Assembly (NCBI GenBank): GCA_902515095.1
Contig: CABXTC010000001.1
Span: forward strand, 75,196-139,195
Reading direction: 5' to 3'
Source: an uncultured Pelagibacteraceae bacterium
GTDB lineage: Bacteria; Pseudomonadota; Alphaproteobacteria; Pelagibacterales; Pelagibacteraceae
Length of the DNA: 64,000 nt
The notes under the pieces were generated by a model. It was not told the DNA's origin. It ran no database searches and saw only the letters and a list, made by a program, of their open reading frames with translations. The position numbers and the translations under genes are program-made. Of this stretch, positions 16,035 through 25,506 are shown in pieces. Numbering within the stretch: position 1 is the stretch's first letter; every line of letters starts with the position of its first letter.

Positions 16035-16788
16035 TTCACACTGTCATCTTGATCATGAGTCTTTATTAAGCGATTTGATAAATGTTTTACAAAGATCCAA
16101 GGATAAAGGCATTAAAAAATTGTTAACAATTTCAACATCAATCGAAAGTTTTTCGAAAGTTAAGGAGTTGGTAAAAAAAGATGAGATGATTTATGGAACA
16201 ATTGGTATTCATCCACACGAAAGTAACTCAAATTTTATTACTTCTGACGACATAGTAAAAGGACTTAGAGAAAATTCGAAAATAATCGGAGTAGGTGAAA
16301 CTGGACTTGATTTTTACTATAATAATAGTGACAGAGATAAACAAATATCAAGTTTTAGAATACATATTGAAGCATCGATTAAAGCTAAAGTTCCTTTAAT
16401 AATTCACTCCAGAAATGCTGAAAAAGAGACTTTTGATATTTTGAACGAGTATAAGAAAGATAATCTGAAAATTCTTATGCATTGTTTTACGGGATCAAAA
16501 GAATTTTCACAAAAACTTTTGGATCTTAATTCTTATTTTTCAGCCAGTGGGATTATTACATTTAAAAATTCAATTGATTTACAAAATACTTTTAAATCTC
16601 TTCCATTAGATAAAATTTTAATTGAGACAGACAGCCCATATCTTGCCCCTGTTCCCAATAGAGGAAAAAATAATGAGCCTTCTTTTATTGATTTCACTGC
16701 TGCTAAGCTTGCAGAAATTAAGGAAATATCTAAGTTTGATCTTGTAGCAGCAACTTCAAAAAATTTTGATAAATTATTTTTTAATTAG
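16027..16788 (+). CDS. tatD: TatD family metal-dependent deoxyribonuclease
   Basis: 253 aa TIM-barrel hydrolase. The metal site is visible as DSHCHLD, GETGLDFYY, IIHSRNAEKET, LMHCFTGS and IETDSPYLAPVP. Family members act as 3'-5' exonucleases in DNA repair or as D-aminoacyl hydrolases; in this operon it follows metG as in many bacteria. The N-terminus overlaps metG. Confidence 0.94.
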   Translation: MIDSHCHLDHESLLSDLINVLQRSKDKGIKKLLTISTSIESFSKVKELVKKDEMIYGTIGIHPHESNSNFITSDDIVKGLRENSKIIGVGETGLDFYYNNSDRDKQISSFRIHIEASIKAKVPLIIHSRNAEKETFDILNEYKKDNLKILMHCFTGSKEFSQKLLDLNSYFSASGIITFKNSIDLQNTFKSLPLDKILIETDSPYLAPVPNRGKNNEPSFIDFTAAKLAEIKEISKFDLVAATSKNFDKLFFN

Positions 16789-16794
16789 AATTTA

Positions 16795-17565
16795 ATGAAA
16801 TTTATCATTTTAGGTTGTGGAAGTTCGACTGGTGTACCGAGACCAGATGGTTATTTTGGAAACTGTGATCCAAAAAATAGAAAAAATTATAGAACGAGAT
16901 GTTCAGGTTTAATTAAAACCAGTAAAGAAAATATTCTGATTGATACTTCTCCAGATTTAAGACAACAATTATTACGTCACAAGATTACAAAAATAAATAA
17001 AGTTCTTTTTTCACATATGCATGCAGATCAAACCCATGGCATAAATGATTTAAGACCATTTTACTTAAATAGTAAGAAACAGATAGATGTATACGCGGAT
17101 AAAGAAACATCATTTTATCTAAAAAAAACTTTTTCTTATATTTTTAAGTCTTACTCCAAGGAATATCCCGCCACACTTAAAATTAATAATTTAAAAAATA
17201 TCTTTTCTATTAAGGATAAAAATAAAATTCTTAAGATTAAATCTATTAAAGTTGAACATGGCAAAGTAAAGTCGAATTGTTTTATAATTGATAAAAAAAT
17301 TGCATATATAAGTGATGTAAATAAGATTTATAGTAAAGACTATAAGTATTTTCAAAATTTAAAGTTTTTGATTATTGATTGTTTGTGGTATGAAAATCAT
17401 CCATCTCATTTTAATTTAGAAACATCATTATCAATAATCAAAAAATTCAAGCCTAAAAAAGGTATTCTAACGAATTTATCGCATGTTTTAGATTATGCGG
17501 AATTAAAAAAAAAATTACCTAACAATGTTATTCCAGCTTATGATGGTTTAACAATAGATCTATAA
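16795..17565 (+). CDS. PhnP-like metallo-beta-lactamase fold hydrolase
   Basis: 256 aa. The N-terminal GCGSSTGVPRPDG and the metal motif SHMHADQTHGINDLRPF place it in the PhnP-like/phosphoribosyl cyclic phosphodiesterase group of the metallo-beta-lactamase superfamily. Gln after HxHxD is typical of this alphaproteobacterial subgroup that follows tatD. The true substrate is not known; a phosphodiester is likely. It ends with a six-base tail-to-tail overlap with gpx. Confidence 0.85.
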   Translation: MKFIILGCGSSTGVPRPDGYFGNCDPKNRKNYRTRCSGLIKTSKENILIDTSPDLRQQLLRHKITKINKVLFSHMHADQTHGINDLRPFYLNSKKQIDVYADKETSFYLKKTFSYIFKSYSKEYPATLKINNLKNIFSIKDKNKILKIKSIKVEHGKVKSNCFIIDKKIAYISDVNKIYSKDYKYFQNLKFLIIDCLWYENHPSHFNLETSLSIIKKFKPKKGILTNLSHVLDYAELKKKLPNNVIPAYDGLTIDL

Positions 17566-18105
17566 GATTTTCTCAATACTATTTATAAGTTTATTGGACA
17601 TGGGATTGGTCAGAGATGAAAATGTGCTTTCAATTTTACCTTGTTTATTAATCAAAATTTTATGAAAATTCCATTTAGGAATTGCTGACTTCCCATAGTT
17701 TTCTTTTGCCCATTTGAATATTTCATGGGCATTTTCTCCTTTAACATCAGTTATAGTTGAAAGAGGAAAGTTTATTTCAAAATTTACTTCACAGAATTTT
17801 TTAACCTCAGAATTAGAATTTTTTTCTTGATTAAATGAATTTGATGGTATCCCAAGAACAACTAAACCCCTCAATTTGTATGTATCCCAGAGTTTTTGTA
17901 AGTCTGTATATTGTTTTGTGAAACCGCAATAACTTGCTGTGTTAACAACTAAAATAACTTTATCTTTAAATTTATTAAGGTCAATATTTTCTCCAGTAAT
18001 GCTATCTATTTTAAAATCAAAAAAGACTTTGTCATAATTTGCAGTAGCTGTACTTTTAAAAAAAAACATAAATAAGGTAAATCCTAGTATTAAAAATTTT
18101 TTCAT
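17560..18105 (-). CDS. gpx: Glutathione/thioredoxin peroxidase, exported, Cys type
   Basis: Reduces peroxides with thiol. 181 aa with an N-terminal signal peptide (MKKFLILGFTLFMFFF), so it probably works in the periplasm. The active-site Cys is in NTASYCGFTKQY. The usual Gln of the PCNQF/PSNQF segment is Ser here (IPSNSFNQEK), a variation seen as Asp in other alphaproteobacteria. The Trp-Asn of KWNFHK is kept. It is ten bases from nhaA on the same strand. Confidence 0.92.
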   Translation of the reverse strand: MKKFLILGFTLFMFFFKSTATANYDKVFFDFKIDSITGENIDLNKFKDKVILVVNTASYCGFTKQYTDLQKLWDTYKLRGLVVLGIPSNSFNQEKNSNSEVKKFCEVNFEINFPLSTITDVKGENAHEIFKWAKENYGKSAIPKWNFHKILINKQGKIESTFSSLTNPMSNKLINSIEKIL

Positions 18106-18114
18106 TTATAGAAA

Positions 18115-19287
18115 TTATCTATTAGGTGTGAGTAATATCAAAAAGTATCCAAATAATGTGGATAATAATGACCCAGTTAATACACCAATTTTTACACCAT
18201 CCATATATTGAATGTTTTCGACAAAAGCCAAGTTTCCAACAAATAAGCTCATTGTAAAACCTATTCCAGTTAAAACACCGACACCATAAAAATTGAACCA
18301 ATTTGAATTATTTGGCATTTGTGCAATTTTTGTTTTAATTGCAACGTATGAAAAAACAAAAACACCCAATTGTTTTCCAATAAATAAACCTAATAAAATT
18401 CCTAATGGCACTTTATTTAATAAAGAACTAAATGATAAACCTTCCAAAGATACACCTGCATTAGCGAATGCAAATAATGGCATAATACCAAATGCAACAT
18501 AAGGACTTATTGCGTGTTCAATCTTAATTAATAACGAAAAATCTTTTTCTTTTTTTCTATGTGGAATCGTCATTGCCAATAAAACTCCAGCTATTGTTGC
18601 ATGTATGCCAGAATTATGTGTAAAATCCCAAAGAAATATACCAATAATTAAATAAGGTAAGAATTTTTTTACGTTGAATTTGTTTATAACAAGTAAGCCT
18701 ATAAACGCCAGTAACATTAAACTTAAATATTTAATACTTAAATCTCCTGAATAGAATAGAGCAATAATTACAATAGCGCCCAGATCATCGATGATTGCTA
18801 ACGCCGTCAAAAAAACTTTTAGTGACAATGGCACACGTTTTCCCAATAATGATAAGACTCCTAGCGAGAAAGCTATATCAGTTGCTGATGGTATAGCCCA
18901 TCCATTTAATGTTTCGCTATCACCAAAATTTATAAAAATATAAAATAATGCTGGAACTAACATTCCACCAACAGCGGCTATAATTGGAAGTAATGCTTGT
19001 TTAATATTAGATAATTCTCCTTGTAAAAATTCTCTTTTTATTTCTAAGGTAACAAAGAAAAAGAATATTGCCATTAAAGCGTCATTTATCCAATGAATCA
19101 CAGACAATTTTAATCCAAAATTATTTACACCTATAAATAAATACTTATCTAATGTAGAAAAATAAACTTCTGAAAACCCTGAATTACTAATTATTAATGC
19201 TATGATAGCAGCGAATAACAATACTAAACCACTTGCTGCCTCTAGTTTAAAAAACCATATAAAAGGTTTGGATAAATAATTTATCAT
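18115..19287 (-). CDS. nhaA: Na+/H+ antiporter NhaA
   Basis: 390 aa inner-membrane antiporter with about twelve helices. The ion-binding pair is in ALAIIDDLGAIVIIALFY, the N-terminal NDALMAIFFFFVTLEIKRE and GWAIPSATDIAFSLGVL blocks are typical, and GIGFTMSLFVGNLAF marks the C-terminal half. It exports sodium in exchange for protons, a plain need in sea water. The start directly abuts the upstream stop (TAAATG), implying coupling with the zinc-ribbon gene. Confidence 0.97.
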   Translation of the reverse strand: MINYLSKPFIWFFKLEAASGLVLLFAAIIALIISNSGFSEVYFSTLDKYLFIGVNNFGLKLSVIHWINDALMAIFFFFVTLEIKREFLQGELSNIKQALLPIIAAVGGMLVPALFYIFINFGDSETLNGWAIPSATDIAFSLGVLSLLGKRVPLSLKVFLTALAIIDDLGAIVIIALFYSGDLSIKYLSLMLLAFIGLLVINKFNVKKFLPYLIIGIFLWDFTHNSGIHATIAGVLLAMTIPHRKKEKDFSLLIKIEHAISPYVAFGIMPLFAFANAGVSLEGLSFSSLLNKVPLGILLGLFIGKQLGVFVFSYVAIKTKIAQMPNNSNWFNFYGVGVLTGIGFTMSLFVGNLAFVENIQYMDGVKIGVLTGSLLSTLFGYFLILLTPNR

Positions 19288-19758
19288 TTATTTCAAGTCC
19301 TTGGCGAATAAAAATAAATCTCTTAAAGTTTCAAACAGGTTGTATAGAAATAATTCTATATTTGGAAAAAAAACACTGAGCGGATTTTTAAATGTATCTA
19401 AAAGAATTATTAAACCAATGAAACTAATTAGTGATACGATTATATAGCTTAGTGTTTTAGAAATTGTTAAACTAGATTTACCTCTATATTTTATTAATTC
19501 TGAGCCTTTATTTTCTGAGAAATTTGTAATCTTTATATTTTTTTCTTTATATTTTTCAGATGAAATTTCACGCTCATTCTTTTCTTCATAACTTTCAGTT
19601 ATTGGAATTTCTTCATTAACATCTGAAGTAGGTTGATCATTTTTATTAAAAAACCACGTTTCATTACAAGAACCACATTTAAGGAGTCGGCCTTTTGATG
19701 GGATCAAATCAGACTCCACATTAAATTTTTTTTGACAACAAGGGCAAGTAATAATCAT
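19288..19758 (-). CDS. Zinc-ribbon (MJ0042-type) single-pass membrane protein
   Basis: 156 aa. The N-terminal zinc ribbon has paired cysteines (TCPCCQKKF and LKCGSCNETWFF), followed by a charged, Glu-rich linker and one transmembrane helix near the C-terminus (about residues 108-126, TLSYIIVSLISFIGLIILL). Alphaproteobacteria carry similar zinc-finger/thioredoxin-like membrane proteins, often near cell-division genes; the function is not known. It is translated immediately before nhaA. Confidence 0.8.
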   Translation of the reverse strand: MIITCPCCQKKFNVESDLIPSKGRLLKCGSCNETWFFNKNDQPTSDVNEEIPITESYEEKNEREISSEKYKEKNIKITNFSENKGSELIKYRGKSSLTISKTLSYIIVSLISFIGLIILLDTFKNPLSVFFPNIELFLYNLFETLRDLFLFAKDLK

Positions 19759-19851
19759 AAGCTTTATATAACAGATTCTAATTAAAAATCCCTTGATTTA
19801 CACATCTTTATACATTGAAAAAATAAATAAGTACTGTATTAGTACTTGTTC

Positions 19852-19928
<77 letters not shown>

Positions 19929-19931
19929 CCT

Positions 19932-20216
19932 ATGATGAAAAAAGCTAAGATATATAAACCAAATAAAACTGCCATGCAATCAGGTCTGGGCAAGATTGAT
20001 AAGTGGATATTAGAATTTGAAACGAAAGACCCAACTAAAAATCCATTAATGGGATGGGAAAGTTCGTCTGATACTTATTCAGAGTTAAAACTGGAATTTT
20101 CAAGTAAAGAATTAGCTATAAATTATGCAAAAAAAAAGAAAATTGATTTTGAATTAATAGAACCAAAAAAAAGAAAAGTAGTAAAAAAATCATATGCTGA
20201 CAATTTTCTAAACTAA
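19932..20216 (+). CDS. NADH dehydrogenase accessory subunit, NDUFS4-like (ETC complex I subunit)
   Basis: 94 aa. Matches the conserved region of the 18-kDa complex I accessory subunit: AKIYKPNKTAMQSG, WILEFETKDP, PLMGWESSSDTYSELKLEF and a C-terminal SYADNFL. In mitochondria this subunit stabilises the NADH-oxidising arm; in alphaproteobacteria it is likewise part of complex I. Two adjacent ATGs (19932 and 19935) could serve as start. It follows tRNA-Pro directly. Confidence 0.92.
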   Translation: MMKKAKIYKPNKTAMQSGLGKIDKWILEFETKDPTKNPLMGWESSSDTYSELKLEFSSKELAINYAKKKKIDFELIEPKKRKVVKKSYADNFLN

Positions 20217-20220
20217 AATT

Positions 20221-21219
20221 ATGTTTAAATTTTTTACAGACAAAAGATGGCATTTATGGAGTATTGGAGGAACAATACTTATTCTTGCAGCAACTTGGTA
20301 TCAAGTTCAATTAGATGTGAGAATAAATGAATGGTTTGGTGAGTTTTATGATACTTTACAAAGAGCTTTAGCTGAACCTGGAGCAGTAACAGAAAAAGAA
20401 TTTATTGCCTATCTTTTTACTTTTGCAAAAATTGCTGCAATTTATATATTGGTTGTAATATTTAGTGACTATTTTACTAGTCATTGGACTTTTAGATGGA
20501 GAACAGCTATGGCTGATTTTTACCATGATAAGTGGAGCTTTGCTTCATCAATAGAGGGTGCATCTCAAAGGGTTCAGGAAGACACACTTAAATTTGCAAG
20601 AATTATGGAAGGATTAGGTGCGGAACTTTTAAGAAGCGTGATGACACTAATTGCATTTACACCAATATTATGGGGTTTATCAAAAAGTATAACTGTACTA
20701 CCTTGGATAGGTGAGGTTGACCACGCATTAGTTTGGGTTGCTATTATTTCTGCTTTAGGAGGCACATTTATTCTTGCGGCTGTTGGGATAAAATTACCTG
20801 GTATTGAATATGATATTCAAAAAGAGGAAGCAGCCTATAGAAAAGAACTAGTTCTTGGTGAAGACTTTAAAGAGAAAGCTCAACCAATTAAAATTGATAA
20901 TCTATATGGTGGCGTAAGAAAAATACATTATAGGATGTATTTTCATTATTTGTATTTTAATGCCGTCAAATGGAGTTATCTTCAGGGAATGGTTATAGTT
21001 CCTTATTTAGCTTTAGCACCAACTATAATTACTGGGGCAATCACTTTAGGCTTTGTTCAACAAATAATTAGAGCATTTGGAAGAGTAGAAACCTCATTGC
21101 AGTATCTTGTTAGAAGTTGGCCTATAATTGTTGAATTAATTTCCGTATGGAAAAGATTAAACGAATTTGAAAATAAACTTAAGATTAATACAGAAAAAAC
21201 ATTAAGAGAAAAAATTTAG
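20221..21219 (+). CDS. sbmA: SbmA/BacA-like peptide transporter
   Basis: 332 aa, with the membrane domain of the SbmA/BacA family and no ATPase domain. Characteristic blocks are WYQVQLDVRINEWFGEFYDTLQ, the FRWRTAMADFYHDKW segment, RVQEDTLKFA and the IISALGGTFILAAVGIKLPGIEY segment. Homologues import antimicrobial peptides and other compounds using the proton gradient, and affect very-long-chain fatty acids in symbionts. The stop overlaps the GTG start of glpX by one base. Confidence 0.92.
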   Translation: MFKFFTDKRWHLWSIGGTILILAATWYQVQLDVRINEWFGEFYDTLQRALAEPGAVTEKEFIAYLFTFAKIAAIYILVVIFSDYFTSHWTFRWRTAMADFYHDKWSFASSIEGASQRVQEDTLKFARIMEGLGAELLRSVMTLIAFTPILWGLSKSITVLPWIGEVDHALVWVAIISALGGTFILAAVGIKLPGIEYDIQKEEAAYRKELVLGEDFKEKAQPIKIDNLYGGVRKIHYRMYFHYLYFNAVKWSYLQGMVIVPYLALAPTIITGAITLGFVQQIIRAFGRVETSLQYLVRSWPIIVELISVWKRLNEFENKLKINTEKTLREKI

Positions 21220-22169
21220 TGACTTTAAACAAAGATCTAATCAATCAAATAATAACTGTTACCTCAAAAGCAGCAATATCTTGTTACAACTTTGTAGGAA
21301 AAAACGATAAAAAGAATGCCGACAAAGCTGCCACAGACTCAATGAGAAATGAAATCAATAAATTAAAAATAAATGGTGAAGTGGTTATTGGTGAGGGTGA
21401 ACTCGATGAGGCCCCGATGTTGTTTATTGGTGAAAAATTGGGAGCGGGTGGTGATTTGAATTTAGATATTGCAGTTGATCCTCTTGAAGGAACAAATTTT
21501 GTTGCTAAAAATTTACCTGGAGCATTATCAGTAATAGCAATTGCTGAAAAAGGTAACCTCTTTAATGCACCAGAGACTTATATGAATAAACTTGCTGTTT
21601 CAAATAATGTACCAATTGACGCTACAGATCTTGATTTTCCGCTTGAAAAAAATATAAAAAATATTGCTGATTCTTTAAACAAAGATGTCAAAAATATAAC
21701 TGCATGTCTCCTGGACAGACCTAGACATAAAGTAATTATTAATAAATTAAAAGAAATGAATGTGAAAATTAAACTGATCTCAGATGGTGATGTCTCTGGA
21801 GCTTTAATGGTAACAGATAAAAAATATAATGTGGATATTTTTTTGGGTATTGGCGGCGGTCCCGAGGGAGTTTTGGCAGCATCAGCAATTGATGCCTATG
21901 GATGTAAATTTCAAGGAAGATTTATTTTTGACAATGATAAGGACATTTTAAGGGCAAAACAAATGGGGATTGAAGATTTAGAAAAAAAATACGATTTAAA
22001 AGAAATCATAAAAGGTGACTCGATTTTCTGTGCCACAGGTATCACACCTGGAGATTTGGTTAAGGGCATTAATATTAAAGACAATAAATTTATCACAGAA
22101 ACCTTAGTTACTCATAAAAACTCAAATTTATGTAAAATAGTAATGAGAGAAGACACTATAAGAACTTGA
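21219..22169 (+). CDS. glpX: Class II fructose-1,6-bisphosphatase
   Basis: Hydrolyses fructose 1,6-bisphosphate in gluconeogenesis. 316 aa with the GlpX metal-site motifs GEGELDEAPMLFIGE and DPLEGTNFVAK, and GGGPEGVLAASA. The GTG start overlaps the sbmA stop. This is the only gluconeogenic gene in the window. Confidence 0.95.
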   Translation: MTLNKDLINQIITVTSKAAISCYNFVGKNDKKNADKAATDSMRNEINKLKINGEVVIGEGELDEAPMLFIGEKLGAGGDLNLDIAVDPLEGTNFVAKNLPGALSVIAIAEKGNLFNAPETYMNKLAVSNNVPIDATDLDFPLEKNIKNIADSLNKDVKNITACLLDRPRHKVIINKLKEMNVKIKLISDGDVSGALMVTDKKYNVDIFLGIGGGPEGVLAASAIDAYGCKFQGRFIFDNDKDILRAKQMGIEDLEKKYDLKEIIKGDSIFCATGITPGDLVKGINIKDNKFITETLVTHKNSNLCKIVMREDTIRT

Positions 22170-22204
22170 TAAATATTATTTTTTACAATAAAAGATCCGA
22201 ATTT

Positions 22205-22279
22205 GGTCCCTTCGTCTATCGGTTAGGACACGTGGTTTTCATCCTCGAAAGAGGGGTTCGATTCCCCTAGGGACCGCCA
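22205..22279 (+). tRNA. tRNA-Glu(TTC)
   Basis: Acceptor GGTCCCT/AGGGACC, anticodon loop TTTTCAT (anticodon TTC), T-arm AGGGG/CCCCT, CCA encoded. The anticodon stem CGTGG/CCTCG has a T-T mismatch at the middle pair. It marks the left edge of the accessory region that ends with a tyrosine recombinase gene. Confidence 0.95.
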
Positions 22280-22282
22280 AAA

Positions 22283-22534
22283 ATGTCTTATTTTGTATAC
22301 TTAATTGTTTCAAATCTTAAAAATAACAAAAAAATTTCATACGTTGGATATACAAACGACATAAAGAGAAGACTAAATTTACATAATTCTGGAAAAGGAG
22401 CTAAGTTTACAAGGGGAAAAATCTGGAAGTTAGTTTACTATAAAAAATATGATTCGAAATCTATAGCAATGAAAAATGAATATTTATTAAAAAAGAATTA
22501 TATTCTTAGAAAAAAAATAATAAATAAAAGATGA
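22283..22534 (+). CDS. GIY-YIG domain endonuclease-like protein
   Basis: 83 aa, essentially one GIY-YIG nuclease domain of the UPF0213/YhbQ type. The motif appears as YFVYLIVSN then ISYVGYTNDIKRRLNLHNSG, with the conserved Arg, and KGAKFTRGKIWKLVYY. Cellular role unknown; small GIY-YIG proteins are common in bacteria. Lies three bases after tRNA-Glu and overlaps the glycosyltransferase gene as ATGA. Confidence 0.88.
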   Translation: MSYFVYLIVSNLKNNKKISYVGYTNDIKRRLNLHNSGKGAKFTRGKIWKLVYYKKYDSKSIAMKNEYLLKKNYILRKKIINKR

Positions 22535-24660
22535 AAATATCAATTTTATTACCTTTAAAAGAAAATTTTTCACCTTCATATGCTGGTGCCGTATCTTTAT
22601 TTATAAATGACACTTTAAAATTTAGTCAATTTAAAAAAAATATTACTGTTTTCGGACATACACAATATAAAAAAAAGTTTGATAGAAAATATTTTAATAT
22701 AGATATTAAAAAGAATTTATTTCAAAGTCAAAATAAGGAATATGTTAAAAGATTTATCAAAAAAGAAAAAGAGATTAATTCAGACATTATAGAATTACAT
22801 AATAGACCAATTTATCTTAATTATTTAGTTAATGAGTTAAAAGATAGAGACTATATTTTGTACTTTCACAATGATCCATTAACAATGTCTGGATCAAAAA
22901 GTATTAGCGAAAGATCATTCTTATTAAATAACTGCTATAGAATTGTTTTCAATAGTAATTGGTCAAAAAAAAGATTTTTGTACAATATGAAATCTGAAGC
23001 AATAAATAGTGAAAAATTAATTGTTATAAATCAATCAGCAAAAAAAAATGTAATAAATTTTAAGAAAAAAGAAAATATAATTACATTTGTTGGAAAGCTT
23101 AACAGATCAAAAGGTTATGATCTATTTGGAAATGCAGTTATCAAAATTTTAAAAAAATACAAAAAATGGAAAGCTTATGTTGTTGGAGATGAACCAAGAG
23201 ACAGATTAGACTATAAACATGAAAGACTAACAAACTTTGGTTTTAAGGAACATAAAGATGTTATTAAGATTTATAAAAAAACAAGTATAGCAGTTGTTTG
23301 TTCTAGATGGGACGAACCTTTTGGAAGAACTAGCTTGGAAGCTGCTGCTAATGGGTGTGCTGTAATTATAAGCAATAGGGGAGGGCTTCCTGAAACAATT
23401 ACAAATGGTCGTATTTTAAAAAATTTGACTGTAAAAAATATTTATAAGGATATAGAAGATTTGATAATTAACTCAAAAATAAGAGAAAAGTATCAAAAAT
23501 TATCATATAAAAATTTTTATTTATCACATCAATATGTTTCTAAACAAATTGACGATATAAGATTTAATTTATCAAAGATTTATAAACCAAATATCTTAAA
23601 TTCTAAGTCTAACTTAAGAATACTACATATTACTAATTTTAATGAACGTCATAATGGGAGACTTTATTTTAATACAGGAAGAAGATTGAACAATGGCTTT
23701 ATAAGACTTGGTCACAGTGTTCTAGAATTTAGTGATAGAGATATAGTGAGCAGAGGTAAATCTATAAAGGATTTATCAGGTTCTAGTACATTAAATGATA
23801 AATTAGTAAAAACTTGTTATCATTTTAAACCTGACATGATCGTTTTGGGACATGCTGATATGATATCTAAAGATATATTATATAATTTAAAGAAGGATTA
23901 TTCTCATCTAAAAATAGCTCAATGGTTTTTAGATCCCCTTAACAAAAATGGTCCTGATTTTTTTAAAAATAAAAATAGAATCCTTGATAAATCAGATGTA
24001 ATAGATGCGAATTTTTTAACAACCTCACCAAAAGCAGTCAGTTTATTATCAAAAAAAGTAAAGAATTTTTTTATACCTAACCCCTCTGATGACTCCATGG
24101 AAACATTAAATAATTTTGATAAAGATTGCTCAAATGATGTCTTTTTTGCATTAAGTCATGGTGTTCATAGAGGACATTTAAAAAATCGTTCTACAGATGA
24201 TAGAGAAAAATTCATTAAGGATTTAGTTAATAAATGTGAAAATATCAGATTTGATTTATTTGGGATGAATAACATTCAGCCAATATGGGCAGACCAGTAT
24301 TTTAAAAATATATCTAATTCAAAGATGGGTTTAAATCTTAGTAGAGGTACACCTATAAAGTATTATAGCAGCGATAGAATCACACAAATTATTGGAAATG
24401 GTTTAGTCACATTAATAGATGAAAAAACTTGCTATAATGATTTCTTTGATGATACTGAAATGGTTTTTTACAAGAATATATCTGATTTATCCGCAAAAAT
24501 TGAGAAAATTTCCGAAGATGAAAAATTACGTAAATTGATTGGTCGAAAAGGCAAAGCTAAATATATGAAATATTTTAACTCTACTCTAGTGGCAGATTTT
24601 ATTATCAAAAAAACTTTGAATATCACTGATAAAAGAAGCTACTTATGGCATAAACCATAA
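22531..24660 (+). CDS. Two-domain glycosyltransferase (GT4 plus CgeB-like)
   Basis: 709 aa, two glycosyltransferase modules in one chain. Residues about 1-350 are a GT4/GT-B enzyme: IITFVGKLNRSKGYDLF, then the nucleotide-sugar site WDEPFGRTSLEAAANGC. Residues about 360-700 resemble the CgeB/YkvP glycosyltransferase family (LRILHITNFNERHNGRLYFN, the GLNLSRGTP segment, RITQIIGNGLVTLI). It probably builds a surface polysaccharide or glycan. It overlaps the GIY-YIG gene and is followed one base later by a GT2 gene, so they form a small glycan operon in an accessory region. Confidence 0.82.
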   Translation: MKISILLPLKENFSPSYAGAVSLFINDTLKFSQFKKNITVFGHTQYKKKFDRKYFNIDIKKNLFQSQNKEYVKRFIKKEKEINSDIIELHNRPIYLNYLVNELKDRDYILYFHNDPLTMSGSKSISERSFLLNNCYRIVFNSNWSKKRFLYNMKSEAINSEKLIVINQSAKKNVINFKKKENIITFVGKLNRSKGYDLFGNAVIKILKKYKKWKAYVVGDEPRDRLDYKHERLTNFGFKEHKDVIKIYKKTSIAVVCSRWDEPFGRTSLEAAANGCAVIISNRGGLPETITNGRILKNLTVKNIYKDIEDLIINSKIREKYQKLSYKNFYLSHQYVSKQIDDIRFNLSKIYKPNILNSKSNLRILHITNFNERHNGRLYFNTGRRLNNGFIRLGHSVLEFSDRDIVSRGKSIKDLSGSSTLNDKLVKTCYHFKPDMIVLGHADMISKDILYNLKKDYSHLKIAQWFLDPLNKNGPDFFKNKNRILDKSDVIDANFLTTSPKAVSLLSKKVKNFFIPNPSDDSMETLNNFDKDCSNDVFFALSHGVHRGHLKNRSTDDREKFIKDLVNKCENIRFDLFGMNNIQPIWADQYFKNISNSKMGLNLSRGTPIKYYSSDRITQIIGNGLVTLIDEKTCYNDFFDDTEMVFYKNISDLSAKIEKISEDEKLRKLIGRKGKAKYMKYFNSTLVADFIIKKTLNITDKRSYLWHKP

Positions 24661-24661
24661 T

Positions 24662-25495
24662 ATGATCTCTATAATTATTCCTTCATTCAATAATCTAGAT
24701 TATCTTAAACTTTGCATTAAAAGCTTAAAACTAAATTCAAAATATGACCATGAAATAATTTTTCATATAAATGACGGTTCAGATGGATCGTTAAATTTTA
24801 TAAAGGACGAGGGATTTAAATATACATATTCTAATACAAATATAGGGCTATGTTCTGCAATTAATATGGCAGCAAAATTAGCTACTAATCAATATATTTT
24901 GTATAGCCATGATGATATGTATTTTTGTCCAGACTGGGATGTTGTATTAATGAAAGAGGTTCAAAAAATTGGGCATGATAATTTTTACTTATCTGGAACT
25001 ATGATTGAATCAAATTCAGGTCATATTATCTATAATTTTGGTAAAACTTTTTTAGATTTTAATGAGCATGAATTATTAAAAACCTATAAACAAATAAACT
25101 TTTATGATCACCAAGGCACACATTTTGCGCCACACTTGGTTTCTAAAAATATGTGGTTTAAAGTAGGAGGATTTAGTGAAGAATTTAATCCTGGTATAGC
25201 TTCAGACCCTGATTTTAATATGAAATTGTGGAAAGAAGGAGTAAGAATTTTCAAAGGTTTAAATGATTTTAAAGTTTATCATTTTGGATCCATTACTTCA
25301 CGAAAAAAAAAAAGTCTTACTCAAAATAAGGGGGATAAGACATTTTTAAAAAAATGGGGAATCACAACGAAGTTTTTTAAAAAACATTATTTGAAATCAA
25401 AAACTAAATATAATGGACCTTTGAACGAACCTAAAAAAGACATATTTTTTTTTATAGATTTAGCTATATGTAAACTTAGATTAATTTTGTTATAG
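24662..25495 (+). CDS. GT2 family glycosyltransferase
   Basis: 277 aa GT-A fold enzyme: ISIIIPSFNNLDYLKLC at the N-terminus, SNTNIGLCSAINMAAK, and the metal-binding SHDDMYF (DxD-like) at about residue 82. The later segment WFKVGGFSEEFNPGIASDPDFNMKLW is typical of rhamnosyl/galactosyl GT2 enzymes. It would add sugars to a surface glycan together with the preceding double glycosyltransferase. Ends 11 bases before the convergent recombinase. Confidence 0.85.
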   Translation: MISIIIPSFNNLDYLKLCIKSLKLNSKYDHEIIFHINDGSDGSLNFIKDEGFKYTYSNTNIGLCSAINMAAKLATNQYILYSHDDMYFCPDWDVVLMKEVQKIGHDNFYLSGTMIESNSGHIIYNFGKTFLDFNEHELLKTYKQINFYDHQGTHFAPHLVSKNMWFKVGGFSEEFNPGIASDPDFNMKLWKEGVRIFKGLNDFKVYHFGSITSRKKKSLTQNKGDKTFLKKWGITTKFFKKHYLKSKTKYNGPLNEPKKDIFFFIDLAICKLRLILL

Positions 25496-25506
25496 AAATT
25501 TTAAAA

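Noticed and set aside
16852-17050. Missing metal ligand in the PhnP-like protein (HADQ in place of HADH)
   Set aside because: HADQTHG is, as far as I know, the normal form of this alphaproteobacterial subgroup, so it is not a defect.
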